A DNA stretch of 55,943 bases. Origin: an uncultured Prevotellaceae bacterium. Lineage in GTDB: Bacteria > Bacteroidota > Bacteroidia > Bacteroidales > Bacteroidaceae. Location of the stretch: positions 1-55,943 of the forward strand of contig CAMHKU010000006.1 in the NCBI GenBank assembly GCA_946185805.1. The letters are read 5' to 3'. Of the stretch, positions 19,724-28,305 are shown one piece after another; position 1 is the first letter of the stretch; each line of letters starts with the position of its first letter. The position numbers and the translations under genes were made by a program. The notes under the pieces were generated by a model that was given only the letters and a program-made list of their open reading frames with translations, was not told where the DNA came from and did no database searches.

Positions 19724-21466
19724 ATGAGCATATTAAGTAATATCAAAGCGCAGCTCTTGAAATGGTCTCGGCTCTATGGTATCTTATTCCCCCTCACCTT
19801 GGGAGGGGTTGGGGGTGGGTGCCTGCTCTCCTCCTGCTCCAACATGCTGGAGACGGACTCCGAACTCGTAGAGTACGAGAAGGACAACACCCTGAACCAC
19901 CCCACCGACTCTGTCTACAGCGTCATGGGTATCGTCCACAAGATGCAGCAGATAGCCGACCGCGTGGTGCTCCTTGGCGAGGTGCGCGCCGACCTGATGA
20001 GCGTCACCGAGGCCGCCTCTGCCGACCTGAAGCGGCTGGCTGCCTTCGACATGACGAAGGCCAACAAGTATAACCAGGTGAGCGACTACTATGCCGTGAT
20101 CAACAACTGCAACTATTTCCTGGCCCACGTCGACACGGCCATGCAGCGCCGCGGCCGCCAGCTCTTCATCAACGAGTATGCCGCTGTGAAAGGTTTCCGC
20201 GCATGGGCTTACCTGGAACTGGTAAAAGCCTATGGCGAAGTGCCCTTGGTGACAACGCCGATGATGACCGAGCGCGAGGCTGCCGCCGCCGTGGCCGGTC
20301 CGCGTAGCGGCATCAAGACCATCTGTGACTACTTCATCGAAGACCTCACGCCCATAGCTTATGTTGAGATGCCCAGCTACGGCGAGATTGGCGGCTACCA
20401 GAGCAGCGAGTTCTTCATCCCCACGCGCGTGCTCCTGGGCGACCTCTGCCTCTGGGCCGGACGCTACGACGAGGCTGCAAAGTGGTACAGCGACTTCCTC
20501 AACGACAAGAAGTCGCCCGTACTCATCACCAACGGCAACCGTTCCCGTTGGCCTAGCCCCACGTCGTTCACCATTCCCAGTAAAGGCTACTACCTTTCGA
20601 GCTCGGAAGAGCTGACGATGATTCCCATGGAGCGCCAGATTTATCATGGCACCGTGAGCGACCTGCCAAACATCTTCAACTCTACCACCGAGAACTACCA
20701 GTACTATCAGCTGAAGCCCTCTATGGGTATGCGCCAGCTCTCGGCCAGCCAGATTTACGCTATGGAGTACCGCACCGACGTGGGCACCGACACCATCCTG
20801 GCGCCGCGCGACGGATTCAGTGAAGCTATGTACGTGGGCGACCTGCGCCTGTGCTCTAACTATTCGATACTGTCGCTGGGCGGACAGAGTGAGTATTCTG
20901 AGTACAACGCTGAATACCAGACTATCAGCAAGGTTGAGCGCACAGGTGTGCTCATCTACCGCACGCCGATGGTCTATCTGCGCTTTGCCGAGGCTCTGAA
21001 CCGCGCCGGCTATCCGCAGTCGGCCATGCTGATACTGAAGTACGGTCTCTGCAATGAGAACGCCCGCGAGTATATGGACTCTGTAGAGTATAAGGCCGCC
21101 GGCAAGTACATCAACTTCGACGAGAACTACTTCAAGCGCGAGTATGTCAGCGGTATCCACTCCCGCGGCTCCGGCGACTCTGAAGTCAACCCCTACTACG
21201 TGCTGCCGCAGCCCCCGACGGCGCTGGCCTCGCGTCAGGATACGGTGAACTATCAGATTCCCTTGGTAGAGGACATGATTATTACTGAGATGGCCTTGGA
21301 GGGTGCTTTCGAGGGTTACCGCTTCTACGACCTGATGCGCGTGGCTCTGCGCCGCAGCGACCCCGCCTATCTGGCCGACGCCGTCAGCCGTCGTGAGGGC
21401 ACCACCGACGCCAGCCTCCGCGCTCTGCTTATGGACACCAAGAACTGGTATCTGCCGCTACCGTAA
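19724..21466 (+). CDS. RagB/SusD-family lipoprotein
   Basis: Lipobox LLSSCSN; KGFRAWAYLELVKAYGEVPLV; EGYRFYDLMRVALR. Confidence 0.93.
   Translation: MSILSNIKAQLLKWSRLYGILFPLTLGGVGGGCLLSSCSNMLETDSELVEYEKDNTLNHPTDSVYSVMGIVHKMQQIADRVVLLGEVRADLMSVTEAASADLKRLAAFDMTKANKYNQVSDYYAVINNCNYFLAHVDTAMQRRGRQLFINEYAAVKGFRAWAYLELVKAYGEVPLVTTPMMTEREAAAAVAGPRSGIKTICDYFIEDLTPIAYVEMPSYGEIGGYQSSEFFIPTRVLLGDLCLWAGRYDEAAKWYSDFLNDKKSPVLITNGNRSRWPSPTSFTIPSKGYYLSSSEELTMIPMERQIYHGTVSDLPNIFNSTTENYQYYQLKPSMGMRQLSASQIYAMEYRTDVGTDTILAPRDGFSEAMYVGDLRLCSNYSILSLGGQSEYSEYNAEYQTISKVERTGVLIYRTPMVYLRFAEALNRAGYPQSAMLILKYGLCNENAREYMDSVEYKAAGKYINFDENYFKREYVSGIHSRGSGDSEVNPYYVLPQPPTALASRQDTVNYQIPLVEDMIITEMALEGAFEGYRFYDLMRVALRRSDPAYLADAVSRREGTTDASLRALLMDTKNWYLPLP
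19789..19820 (+). repeat. C/G-rich palindromic element copy 2 (in the SusD signal region)
   Basis: CCCCCTCACCTTGGGAGGGGTTGGGGGTGGGT, translated PLTLGGVGGG. Confidence 0.85.
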
Positions 21467-21486
21467 ACCGACAGGGCGAACACACT

Positions 21487-21522
21487 AAAAGGGATGCACG
21501 GCTATTGCCGCGCATCCCTTTT
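21487..21522 (+). terminator. Hairpin terminator downstream of the SusD gene
   Basis: AAAAGGGATGC-ACGGCTATTGCCGC-GCATCCCTTTT inverted repeat followed by TCTAT. Confidence 0.75.
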
Positions 21523-21623
21523 CTATAGTCCCCAAAAAGGGGATGCACGCCAACGGCCTTGCACCCCCTTCATCTTATCGTTACGCAGTATATTTAAGAA
21601 CTATTCAGGTTACATATTTCAGC

Positions 21624-23528
21624 TTACTCCTTCGTGCGGTTCTCGGCGTCGATGGCCTTGATTTTCTCGCGCACGAGGTTCATGTCGTCCTTCAGCTTCT
21701 GCACCTTGCGGTTCATCTCGTCGATGAGCGAGTTGCCCTTCTTCGACGAAACGCTGAGGAATCCGAGGTTGTTCTCATAAGTCTGGATCTCCTGCTTCAT
21801 GGCCTCATACTGGCGGAACAGGCGTGCGCGCTCGTTGTCGAGAGCATTCTCGCCGCGCTCAGCCACCTGCTTGAGGTTTTGCTTGAAGCTGTTCAGGCGG
21901 CGCTTGGCCACGCTGACGTTGAGTTCCTTATAGAGCTTGTCGAGCACGGCATGGTAGTCGGCATAGAGCTTGTCCTTCTCGCGGAAGGGCACATGGCCTA
22001 TGGCCTGATATTCGGCCACGAGCTGCTGCACCTTCTCCTGGATGTCGTCGCCAGCCTCCTCGGCCACCTGCTTCAGGCGCTCAATGACGTCACGCTTCTT
22101 CTCCAGATTGGCATGCTCCTCGCCGCGGGTGCCGGCGGTGGCGGCGTTGCGGGCTTCGAAGAACTTGTTGCAGGTGCCGAGGAACTCTTCCCACAGCTGG
22201 TCGCCCAGCTTCTTGGGCACCATGCCGATGGTCTTCCACTCCTTCTGCAGGGCAATGAGCTTGTCGCCCGTCGACTTCCAGTCGGTAGAGTCTTGCAACG
22301 CCTTGGCCTTTTCTATAAGTGCACGCTTCTTGTCGGCATTATCCTTGAAGGTGTCCTTGAGTGTCTTGAAATATTCTGCCTTGCGGCCGAAGAAGTCGTC
22401 GCAGGCAGCGCGGAAGCGCTCAAATATCTTGACGTTCATCTTCTGCGGCGCAAAGCCTATGGTCTTCCACTCTGCCTGCAGGTCGATAATCTCCTTAGTA
22501 TGGCGTTCCCAGTCGGCGCTACCCTTGTTCTCCTCGGCAGCCACGGCCTCCACCTTCTCACAGAGGGCGGTTTTCTTCTGCAGGTTCTCCTCCTCGCGGG
22601 CACGGATGCCCTCGAAGTGCTGCTGATGGCGCTTGTTGATAACGGTGGACGCAGCCTTGAAGCGGTTCCATATTTCCTCGCGCTGCTCCTTGCCTACGGG
22701 GCCTATCTCGCGATACTCCTGATGGAGCTTCTGCAACTGGTGGAAGGCGCTGATGACGTCGGTCTCCTCGGCCAGCTTCTCGGCAGCCTCACAGAGCTTG
22801 GTCTTCAGTTCCAGGTTCTTGCGGAAGTCGTATTCGCGGGCTTCGCTGTTGAGCTTCAGCAGGTCGTAGAACTGCTCCACATAGAGCTGGTAGTTGCGCC
22901 ACAGCTCGTTGGCCTTCTCGGCGGGCACGGCCTTGATGTCGCGCCACTCCTGCTGCAGGGCCTTGAACTCCTGGAAGGTCTTGTTGGCCTCCTCTGGCGA
23001 GGTGACCATAGCCTTGATCTTCTCAATGATTTCAAGCTTGCGCTTAAGGTTTTCCTCCTTTTCAGCCTCCTGCTCGCGGAACTGCTGCTGTCGGCGCTCC
23101 TTGATGATGCTCATCTCGGCCTTAAACACTTCCTCGTCTTCGTCGGGGGTGATTTGATACTTTTCCGGGTCGCCACCGCCGTCGATGTATTCCTTGAGCT
23201 TGGCTTCACGCTCGGCAATGTGGAGCTTGTAGAAGGCGGTCTTCAGATAGTCTACTTCGTCCTTCTGAGGCGTTTCTTCGCCGTGGGCCAGCTCCTTGAC
23301 GCGCTCCAGCACTTCCTGCTTGGTGGTGTAGGCCTTGGGGGGGGCTGGGGCGACTGGGGCTTCTGGGGCTTCTGAGGCGACTGAGGCTTCTGTGACTGAA
23401 GGGGCTTCTGAGGCGGTTTCTACTTCAGGAGCAGCGGCGTCCTGGATGGTTTCTTCTGCTGAGGCGGCGGCCACCTGGGGTGCCTCCTCTTGTTTCCCCT
23501 GTTCGAGGATGTTTTCTTGAGAGTCCAT
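21624..23528 (-). CDS. DUF349 domain-containing protein
   Basis: Multiple repeats of the type LWEEFLGTCNKFFEAR / IWNRFKAASTVINKRH / IFERFRAACDDFFGRK. Start MDSQENILEQG. Confidence 0.88.
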   Translation of the reverse strand: MDSQENILEQGKQEEAPQVAAASAEETIQDAAAPEVETASEAPSVTEASVASEAPEAPVAPAPPKAYTTKQEVLERVKELAHGEETPQKDEVDYLKTAFYKLHIAEREAKLKEYIDGGGDPEKYQITPDEDEEVFKAEMSIIKERRQQQFREQEAEKEENLKRKLEIIEKIKAMVTSPEEANKTFQEFKALQQEWRDIKAVPAEKANELWRNYQLYVEQFYDLLKLNSEAREYDFRKNLELKTKLCEAAEKLAEETDVISAFHQLQKLHQEYREIGPVGKEQREEIWNRFKAASTVINKRHQQHFEGIRAREEENLQKKTALCEKVEAVAAEENKGSADWERHTKEIIDLQAEWKTIGFAPQKMNVKIFERFRAACDDFFGRKAEYFKTLKDTFKDNADKKRALIEKAKALQDSTDWKSTGDKLIALQKEWKTIGMVPKKLGDQLWEEFLGTCNKFFEARNAATAGTRGEEHANLEKKRDVIERLKQVAEEAGDDIQEKVQQLVAEYQAIGHVPFREKDKLYADYHAVLDKLYKELNVSVAKRRLNSFKQNLKQVAERGENALDNERARLFRQYEAMKQEIQTYENNLGFLSVSSKKGNSLIDEMNRKVQKLKDDMNLVREKIKAIDAENRTKE

Positions 23529-23664
23529 AATTAACTGTTTTGAGTTACTGTTATGGTGAGTACACACATAATATTTAACGTCGCGTGCTGACACGCATCG
23601 ACGATTTTAGGGTGTAAAGGTAATTAAATAATTTGTAATAACCTAATATTTAACATTATTTTGC

Positions 23665-24591
23665 TTAAACTAGCCGTTTGTGGCGGAAAATCCACCAGCA
23701 GACGACGGAGACGAGCACCGAGATAATCAGCGCAAAGACGAAGCCCCAGGGCTTATCCTCCATACCGTTGATAAGGTTCATGCCGAAGAGCGAGGCTATG
23801 AGCGTGGGAAACATCATGATGATTGTCACCGAGGTCAGCGTGCGGATGACGGTGTTCATGTTGTTGTTGATAATACTCTGATAGGTGTCCATTGTCGACT
23901 CCAGAATATCGGAGTAGATGCTCGTGGTCTCGCGGGCCTGCGTCATCTCGATGTTGACATCCTCAATGAGGTCGGCGTCGAGCTCGTCAATCTGCAGCTT
24001 GAACTTCAGCTTCGACAGCAGCGTCTCGTTGCCGCGGATAGAGGTCTGGAAATAGGTGAGCGAATCCTGCAGGCGGCTCAGCCCAATGAGGCTCTCGTTG
24101 TTCACTTCGCGGTCGAGGTTGCGCTTGGCCTTGTCGATGAGCATGTTGATCTGCTTCAGGCGCTTCAGATACCACACGGCCGAGCTGAGGAACAGGCGGA
24201 AGATCATGTCGACATAGTCGGTGAAGCCCTCGCCGCGCTTCTGCTGGAAGCTGACGAAGTCGATCATCATGTTCGTCTCGTAATAGCACACGGTGATGGT
24301 GACGTCGCGCTTGTGGATAATACCCAGGGGCACGGTGGTATAGGGTGTGCGCGAGCGTATCTCCTTGACGTAGGGTATGCGCAGGATAATCAGCATCCAG
24401 CCGTCGTCGTACTCATAGCGGGCTCGCTCGTCGGTATCGCTGATGTCCGACAGGAAGTAGTCGGGAATATTGAATTGCTCTTCCAGCTGGCGCTGGTCGT
24501 CTTCGGTCGGACACGTCATCTGTATCCAACAATTGGGCTGCCACTCCTGGAGCTGGGTCAGTCCGCCTTGGGTGTTCCAATAGGTCTTCAT
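23665..24591 (-). CDS. CorA-like magnesium/divalent cation transporter
   Basis: C-terminal two-TM region with FGMNLINGMEDKPWGF (GMN motif). Confidence 0.9.
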   Translation of the reverse strand: MKTYWNTQGGLTQLQEWQPNCWIQMTCPTEDDQRQLEEQFNIPDYFLSDISDTDERARYEYDDGWMLIILRIPYVKEIRSRTPYTTVPLGIIHKRDVTITVCYYETNMMIDFVSFQQKRGEGFTDYVDMIFRLFLSSAVWYLKRLKQINMLIDKAKRNLDREVNNESLIGLSRLQDSLTYFQTSIRGNETLLSKLKFKLQIDELDADLIEDVNIEMTQARETTSIYSDILESTMDTYQSIINNNMNTVIRTLTSVTIIMMFPTLIASLFGMNLINGMEDKPWGFVFALIISVLVSVVCWWIFRHKRLV

Positions 24592-24902
24592 TGTGCTAAT
24601 CCGTTTTTTCGCTTCGCTAGTTAATAGTGAAGAGTGAAAAGTGAAAAAGTGAAAAAGTGAATAGTGGCGGCAAGAGGATTAGCGGTCTTGCCTGCCGTTC
24701 CTCCAGCCTTACTGTTTAAAAGTATCCGCCGGGTAGTCGTCCATGATTTGTAATGATTTTGTTTAACTTATTGCCGGCAGCCGCACACGACGGCCGCCTT
24801 TTCGGCTGCAAAGGTATAAAATTTAATAAAAAACAAAGAATGAAGAATGAAGAATTTGCCGCCGACATCACTATTTTTTTATAAATCATGACAAACAGCC
24901 CC

Positions 24903-24937
24903 AAATTCTTCATTCTCCATTCTTCATTCTTTATTTC
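24903..24937. repeat. Heptanucleotide array at the pepD stop
   Basis: Minus strand AATAAAG AATGAAG AATGGAG AATGAAG AATTTGG; contains the pepD TAA stop. Confidence 0.85.
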
Positions 24938-26391
24938 ACCGGCACGTCCTGAAGCGTCTTCTTCAGCAGCTGCCAGAAGGGGTCTACGGTCTCGATGAGT
25001 GCGCGCTCGGTGGTGGTGTGCGGCGATTTCATCGTGGGACCTAAGGAGACGACGTCCAGGTGGGGGTACTTACCCAAGATGACGGAGCACTCCAGGCCGG
25101 CGTGGTCTACCTGGATGATGCCGTCCTGACCGAAGAGCTCTTTATACTCCTTGAGCAGCAGATGGAGGATTTCCGAGTCGGGGTTGGGATCCCAGCCGCC
25201 GTAGCTGCCGGCGGTCTCCACCCGCATGCCTGCCATGGAGAAGCAACTCTCGAGGGTCTTCACCACATAATCCTTCATATCCTCGCGGCTGGAGCGGGCC
25301 AGAATCTTGATGGCAGCCTTACCGCCCAGGATGTCGATGATGGCCAGGTTGCTGCTGGTCTCCACCACTGCCGGGTAGGCGGGAATGTAGCGCACCACGC
25401 CGTCGTGGCAGGCGTAGATGGCGTCGATGAGGTTGTCTTGAATCTCTACCGGCACCTCCGTCTTGGGCGTCTCCACCTCTTCGCAGACGACCTCGATGCC
25501 CTGTGGCTCGATGAGTTTAAACTCGTCGTTGAAGGTGTCGCGCCAGTCGTCGATGAGCTCCTGCAGGGCGCCGATGTTCTCCTTGGGCAGGGTGAGCACG
25601 GCCTCGGCCTTGAAGGGAATGGCGTTGCGCATGTTACCGCCATGCCATGAGGCCAGCCGGGCGTCGACCTCCTCGACAGCCTCGCGCACCACCTGCACCA
25701 GCAGCTTGTTGGCATTGCCGCGGCCCTCGTTGATTTCCAGGCCGCTGTGCCCGCCGCGCAAGCCTTTCACGGTCACCTTCACGGCAGCATCCTCGGGGTC
25801 GGTCTCCACCTCTTTATAGTCGAGCGTGGCGGTGACGTCGATGCCGCCGGCCGAGCCGATGACGAACTTGCCCCAGTGCTCGCTGTCGAGATTGAGCAGG
25901 ATGTCGCCCTGCAGCTCGCCCTCGGGCAGCTCGTTGGCGCCATACATGCCCGTCTCCTCGTCGCGGGTGATGAGGGCGTCGATGGGGCCGTGCTGCAGGT
26001 CCTTGGCCTCCATGACGGCCATGATGGCGGCCACGCCCAGGCCGTTGTCGGCGCCGAGGGTGGTGCCGCGGGCCTTCACCCACTCGCCGTCAATCCAGGG
26101 CTCTATGGGGTCGGTCTCGAAGTTGTGCTGCGACTCGGGTGTCTTCTGCGGCACCATGTCCATGTGGGCCTGCAGGATGATGCCCTTGCGGTTTTCCATG
26201 CCGGGCGTGGCGGCCTTGCGCATAACGATGTTGCCGGCGGGGTCCTTGAATGCCTCCACGCCGGCATCCTTGCCAAACTGCAGCAGGAACTGCTGAATTT
26301 TCTCCAAGTGTCCTGACGGACGAGGAATCTGTGTCAACTTGTAGAAGTTGCGCCAGATACATTCTGGCTTTAGGTTTTGAATTTCATTCAT
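24931..26391 (-). CDS. pepD: Aminoacyl-histidine dipeptidase (cytosol non-specific dipeptidase)
   Basis: M20-type metallopeptidase motifs (LQAHMDMVPQK, TLGADNGLGVAA, RDEETGMYGA, GLRGGHSGLEI). Confidence 0.93.
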   Translation of the reverse strand: MNEIQNLKPECIWRNFYKLTQIPRPSGHLEKIQQFLLQFGKDAGVEAFKDPAGNIVMRKAATPGMENRKGIILQAHMDMVPQKTPESQHNFETDPIEPWIDGEWVKARGTTLGADNGLGVAAIMAVMEAKDLQHGPIDALITRDEETGMYGANELPEGELQGDILLNLDSEHWGKFVIGSAGGIDVTATLDYKEVETDPEDAAVKVTVKGLRGGHSGLEINEGRGNANKLLVQVVREAVEEVDARLASWHGGNMRNAIPFKAEAVLTLPKENIGALQELIDDWRDTFNDEFKLIEPQGIEVVCEEVETPKTEVPVEIQDNLIDAIYACHDGVVRYIPAYPAVVETSSNLAIIDILGGKAAIKILARSSREDMKDYVVKTLESCFSMAGMRVETAGSYGGWDPNPDSEILHLLLKEYKELFGQDGIIQVDHAGLECSVILGKYPHLDVVSLGPTMKSPHTTTERALIETVDPFWQLLKKTLQDVPVK

Positions 26392-26438
26392 AGCTGTTTT
26401 ATTTTTGAGGGTTCTTATGTGTTGCCGTTTCTTATTTT

Positions 26439-26477
26439 CTCGCAGAGGCGCTGAGGACGCTGAGGTTTACGCAGAGT
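26439..26477 (+). repeat. Left inverted repeat flanking the GxxExxY gene
   Basis: CTCGCAGAG|GCGCTGAG|GACGCTGAG|GTTTACGCAGAG|T; pairs in inverted orientation with 27018-27058. Confidence 0.6.
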
Positions 26478-26556
26478 GCTTATTATATTGGAGTTTTTAT
26501 GAGTATTCTGGAGTGCTTACAATTATTATTAGGAGAAAAAAGAGTTTCTGAGGGTT

Positions 26557-26952
26557 TTATATATCATTGAAATTGTTAACGACTCTCTGTATCCCATGCC
26601 TAAGAGATTCTACGTCGAAATTAATGATGTATCCAAGCTGTATGTTTAAAAGTCTCATATAGGTGAGAAGATGTTTATAATGTACAGGCAGTATTTCCTT
26701 GACTGCCTTTAACTCCAGTATCACACTATCATCGACCATGACATCAAGTCGCAAGTCAACATCCAGTTCTATATCCCTATAGTTCAGTTTTACGGGTACC
26801 TGATGCCTTACAGCAAAGCCCTGTGTCTGTAGTTCATACACTAAAGCTTTTTCATAAACGCTCTCCAGTAGCCCTGATCCCAAGGCCGAATGGACGGCAT
26901 AAGCACATCCCAGCAACCTGTGAGTATATTCTTTGTCAACTAAAACTCCCAT
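26557..26952 (-). CDS. GxxExxY protein (PD-(D/E)XK nuclease-like)
   Basis: GSGLLESVYEKALVYEL (GxxExxY) and LRLDVMVDDSVILELKAVKEI (D...ExK) with a conserved-looking C-terminal LGYIINF. Confidence 0.88.
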   Translation of the reverse strand: MGVLVDKEYTHRLLGCAYAVHSALGSGLLESVYEKALVYELQTQGFAVRHQVPVKLNYRDIELDVDLRLDVMVDDSVILELKAVKEILPVHYKHLLTYMRLLNIQLGYIINFDVESLRHGIQRVVNNFNDI

Positions 26953-26975
26953 AACTCGCTAAAACTCAATATTTA

Positions 26976-28115
26976 TCAACTCTGAATATCACTCTCTAAA
27001 AACTCATTATTTATATTACTCTGCGCATCACTCTGCGCACTCTGCGCCTCTGCGCGAGAGCAAGCAGAAGTTAAGTTCAGAGCCACCCAAGAGTAGACTC
27101 CCAAGAACACGACGAGCAACGTCTGCACGGTGTGGACAATGAGCACGAAGTAGAGAGCCTGCTCATCCTGCACGCCGTAGAGGATGAGCATGGTCTTGAT
27201 AGCGAAGTGCCAGGGTCCGGCGCCATTGGGCGTAGGCACGATGACGGCGAAGTTGGCCACGACAAAGGAGACGAGGGCACAGCCGACACCGAGGTCGGCG
27301 GTGAAGTCGAAACAGAAGAATGCGAGATAATAATGCAGGAAATAGCACACCCAGATGCCTAATGAGAAGAACAGATAGAGCGGCAGGTTCCTGATGCCCC
27401 GCAAGGAGAGCACACCCTCCCAGATGCCGCTGAGCGTGGTCTTCACCTTATTATATATGGAGAGGCGCTTCAGCAACAGGTGCAACAGCAGGGCTACGGC
27501 CACGGCACAGACGGCCGTCACAATGTAGCCGGTGAGCGAGAAGCCACCGAGGATGCGGTCCAGCGACGTGCCGGTGCGGCGGAAGAAGGTGCCGAAGGTC
27601 GACATCTCTATCAGCAGGATGATGCCCGAATAGAGCATGACGATGAGCGTGTCGACGGCACGCTCGGTAACCACCGTGCCCAGGGCTTTGGAGAACGAGA
27701 CGCCCTCCCAGCGCTTCAGCACGCCGCAACGCATGAACTCGCCTATGCGGGGAATCAACAGCGAGACGGCATAGCTCAGAAACACTGCGTTGACGCAGAC
27801 ACTGCTGCGAGGTGCGGGGGTACAGGGGGGCAGGGGTGCGAGGAAGTGAGGTGCAGGGGTGTAAGGTACGGGGCTGCGGGAATCCTTTGCCAGCGGCTCC
27901 AGCGTCTGCTTCCAACGCCAGCCACGGAAAGCCTGCGCCAGGATGCCGAAGGGAAACGACAGCAGCATCCACGTCCAATTCATCTCATGGAGCATGACGT
28001 GGCGCACCAGCTGGAAGTCGAAGTCACGATACATCCAATAGAGTATACCGCCACCCAAGAGTAACGGCAACAGAATTTTCAGAACTTGTACGCCAAGCGC
28101 TTTAAGGTTTTCCAT
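26976..28115 (-). CDS. Flippase-like (lysylphosphatidylglycerol synthase TM region/UPF0104-type) membrane protein
   Basis: Polytopic; RGWRWKQTL, LIPRIGEFMRCGVLKRWEGVSFSKALGTVVTERAVDT, PTPNGAGPWHF. Confidence 0.85.
   Translation of the reverse strand: MENLKALGVQVLKILLPLLLGGGILYWMYRDFDFQLVRHVMLHEMNWTWMLLSFPFGILAQAFRGWRWKQTLEPLAKDSRSPVPYTPAPHFLAPLPPCTPAPRSSVCVNAVFLSYAVSLLIPRIGEFMRCGVLKRWEGVSFSKALGTVVTERAVDTLIVMLYSGIILLIEMSTFGTFFRRTGTSLDRILGGFSLTGYIVTAVCAVAVALLLHLLLKRLSIYNKVKTTLSGIWEGVLSLRGIRNLPLYLFFSLGIWVCYFLHYYLAFFCFDFTADLGVGCALVSFVVANFAVIVPTPNGAGPWHFAIKTMLILYGVQDEQALYFVLIVHTVQTLLVVFLGVYSWVALNLTSACSRAEAQSAQSDAQSNINNEFLESDIQS
27018..27058 (-). repeat. Right inverted repeat flanking the GxxExxY gene
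   Basis: Minus strand CTCGCGCAGAG|GCGCAGAG|TGCGCAGAG|TGATGCGCAGAG|T: same unit order as 26439-26477; encodes part of the flippase C-terminus. Confidence 0.6.
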
Positions 28116-28305
28116 AGGTGCAAAGGTAGCAATTCTTTTTTGACGAAAAACGAGCCAAGAGTTAAATTACATTAAATAAACCGTATAATTCTGTTAATCG
28201 AGCTGTATTTTAAAAAAAAGTTCCTAAATTTGTAGCACAGTGTCGTAGAACAGACCGATACACCCAGACCTTGGGCAATAAAAACACTAAAATAACAACG
28301 ACTTA

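Noticed and set aside
21543-23375. 610-aa plus-strand ORF opposite the DUF349 gene
   Set aside because: Composition is Leu/Val/Ala-rich low-information antisense translation of a high-GC gene; the minus strand encodes a clear DUF349 protein.
23335-23480. GGGGCTTCTG-type repeats in the DUF349 gene as an inserted array
   Set aside because: Encodes a Ser/Ala/Glu/Pro-rich disordered N-terminal segment that can arise by ordinary low-complexity expansion; the period is irregular.
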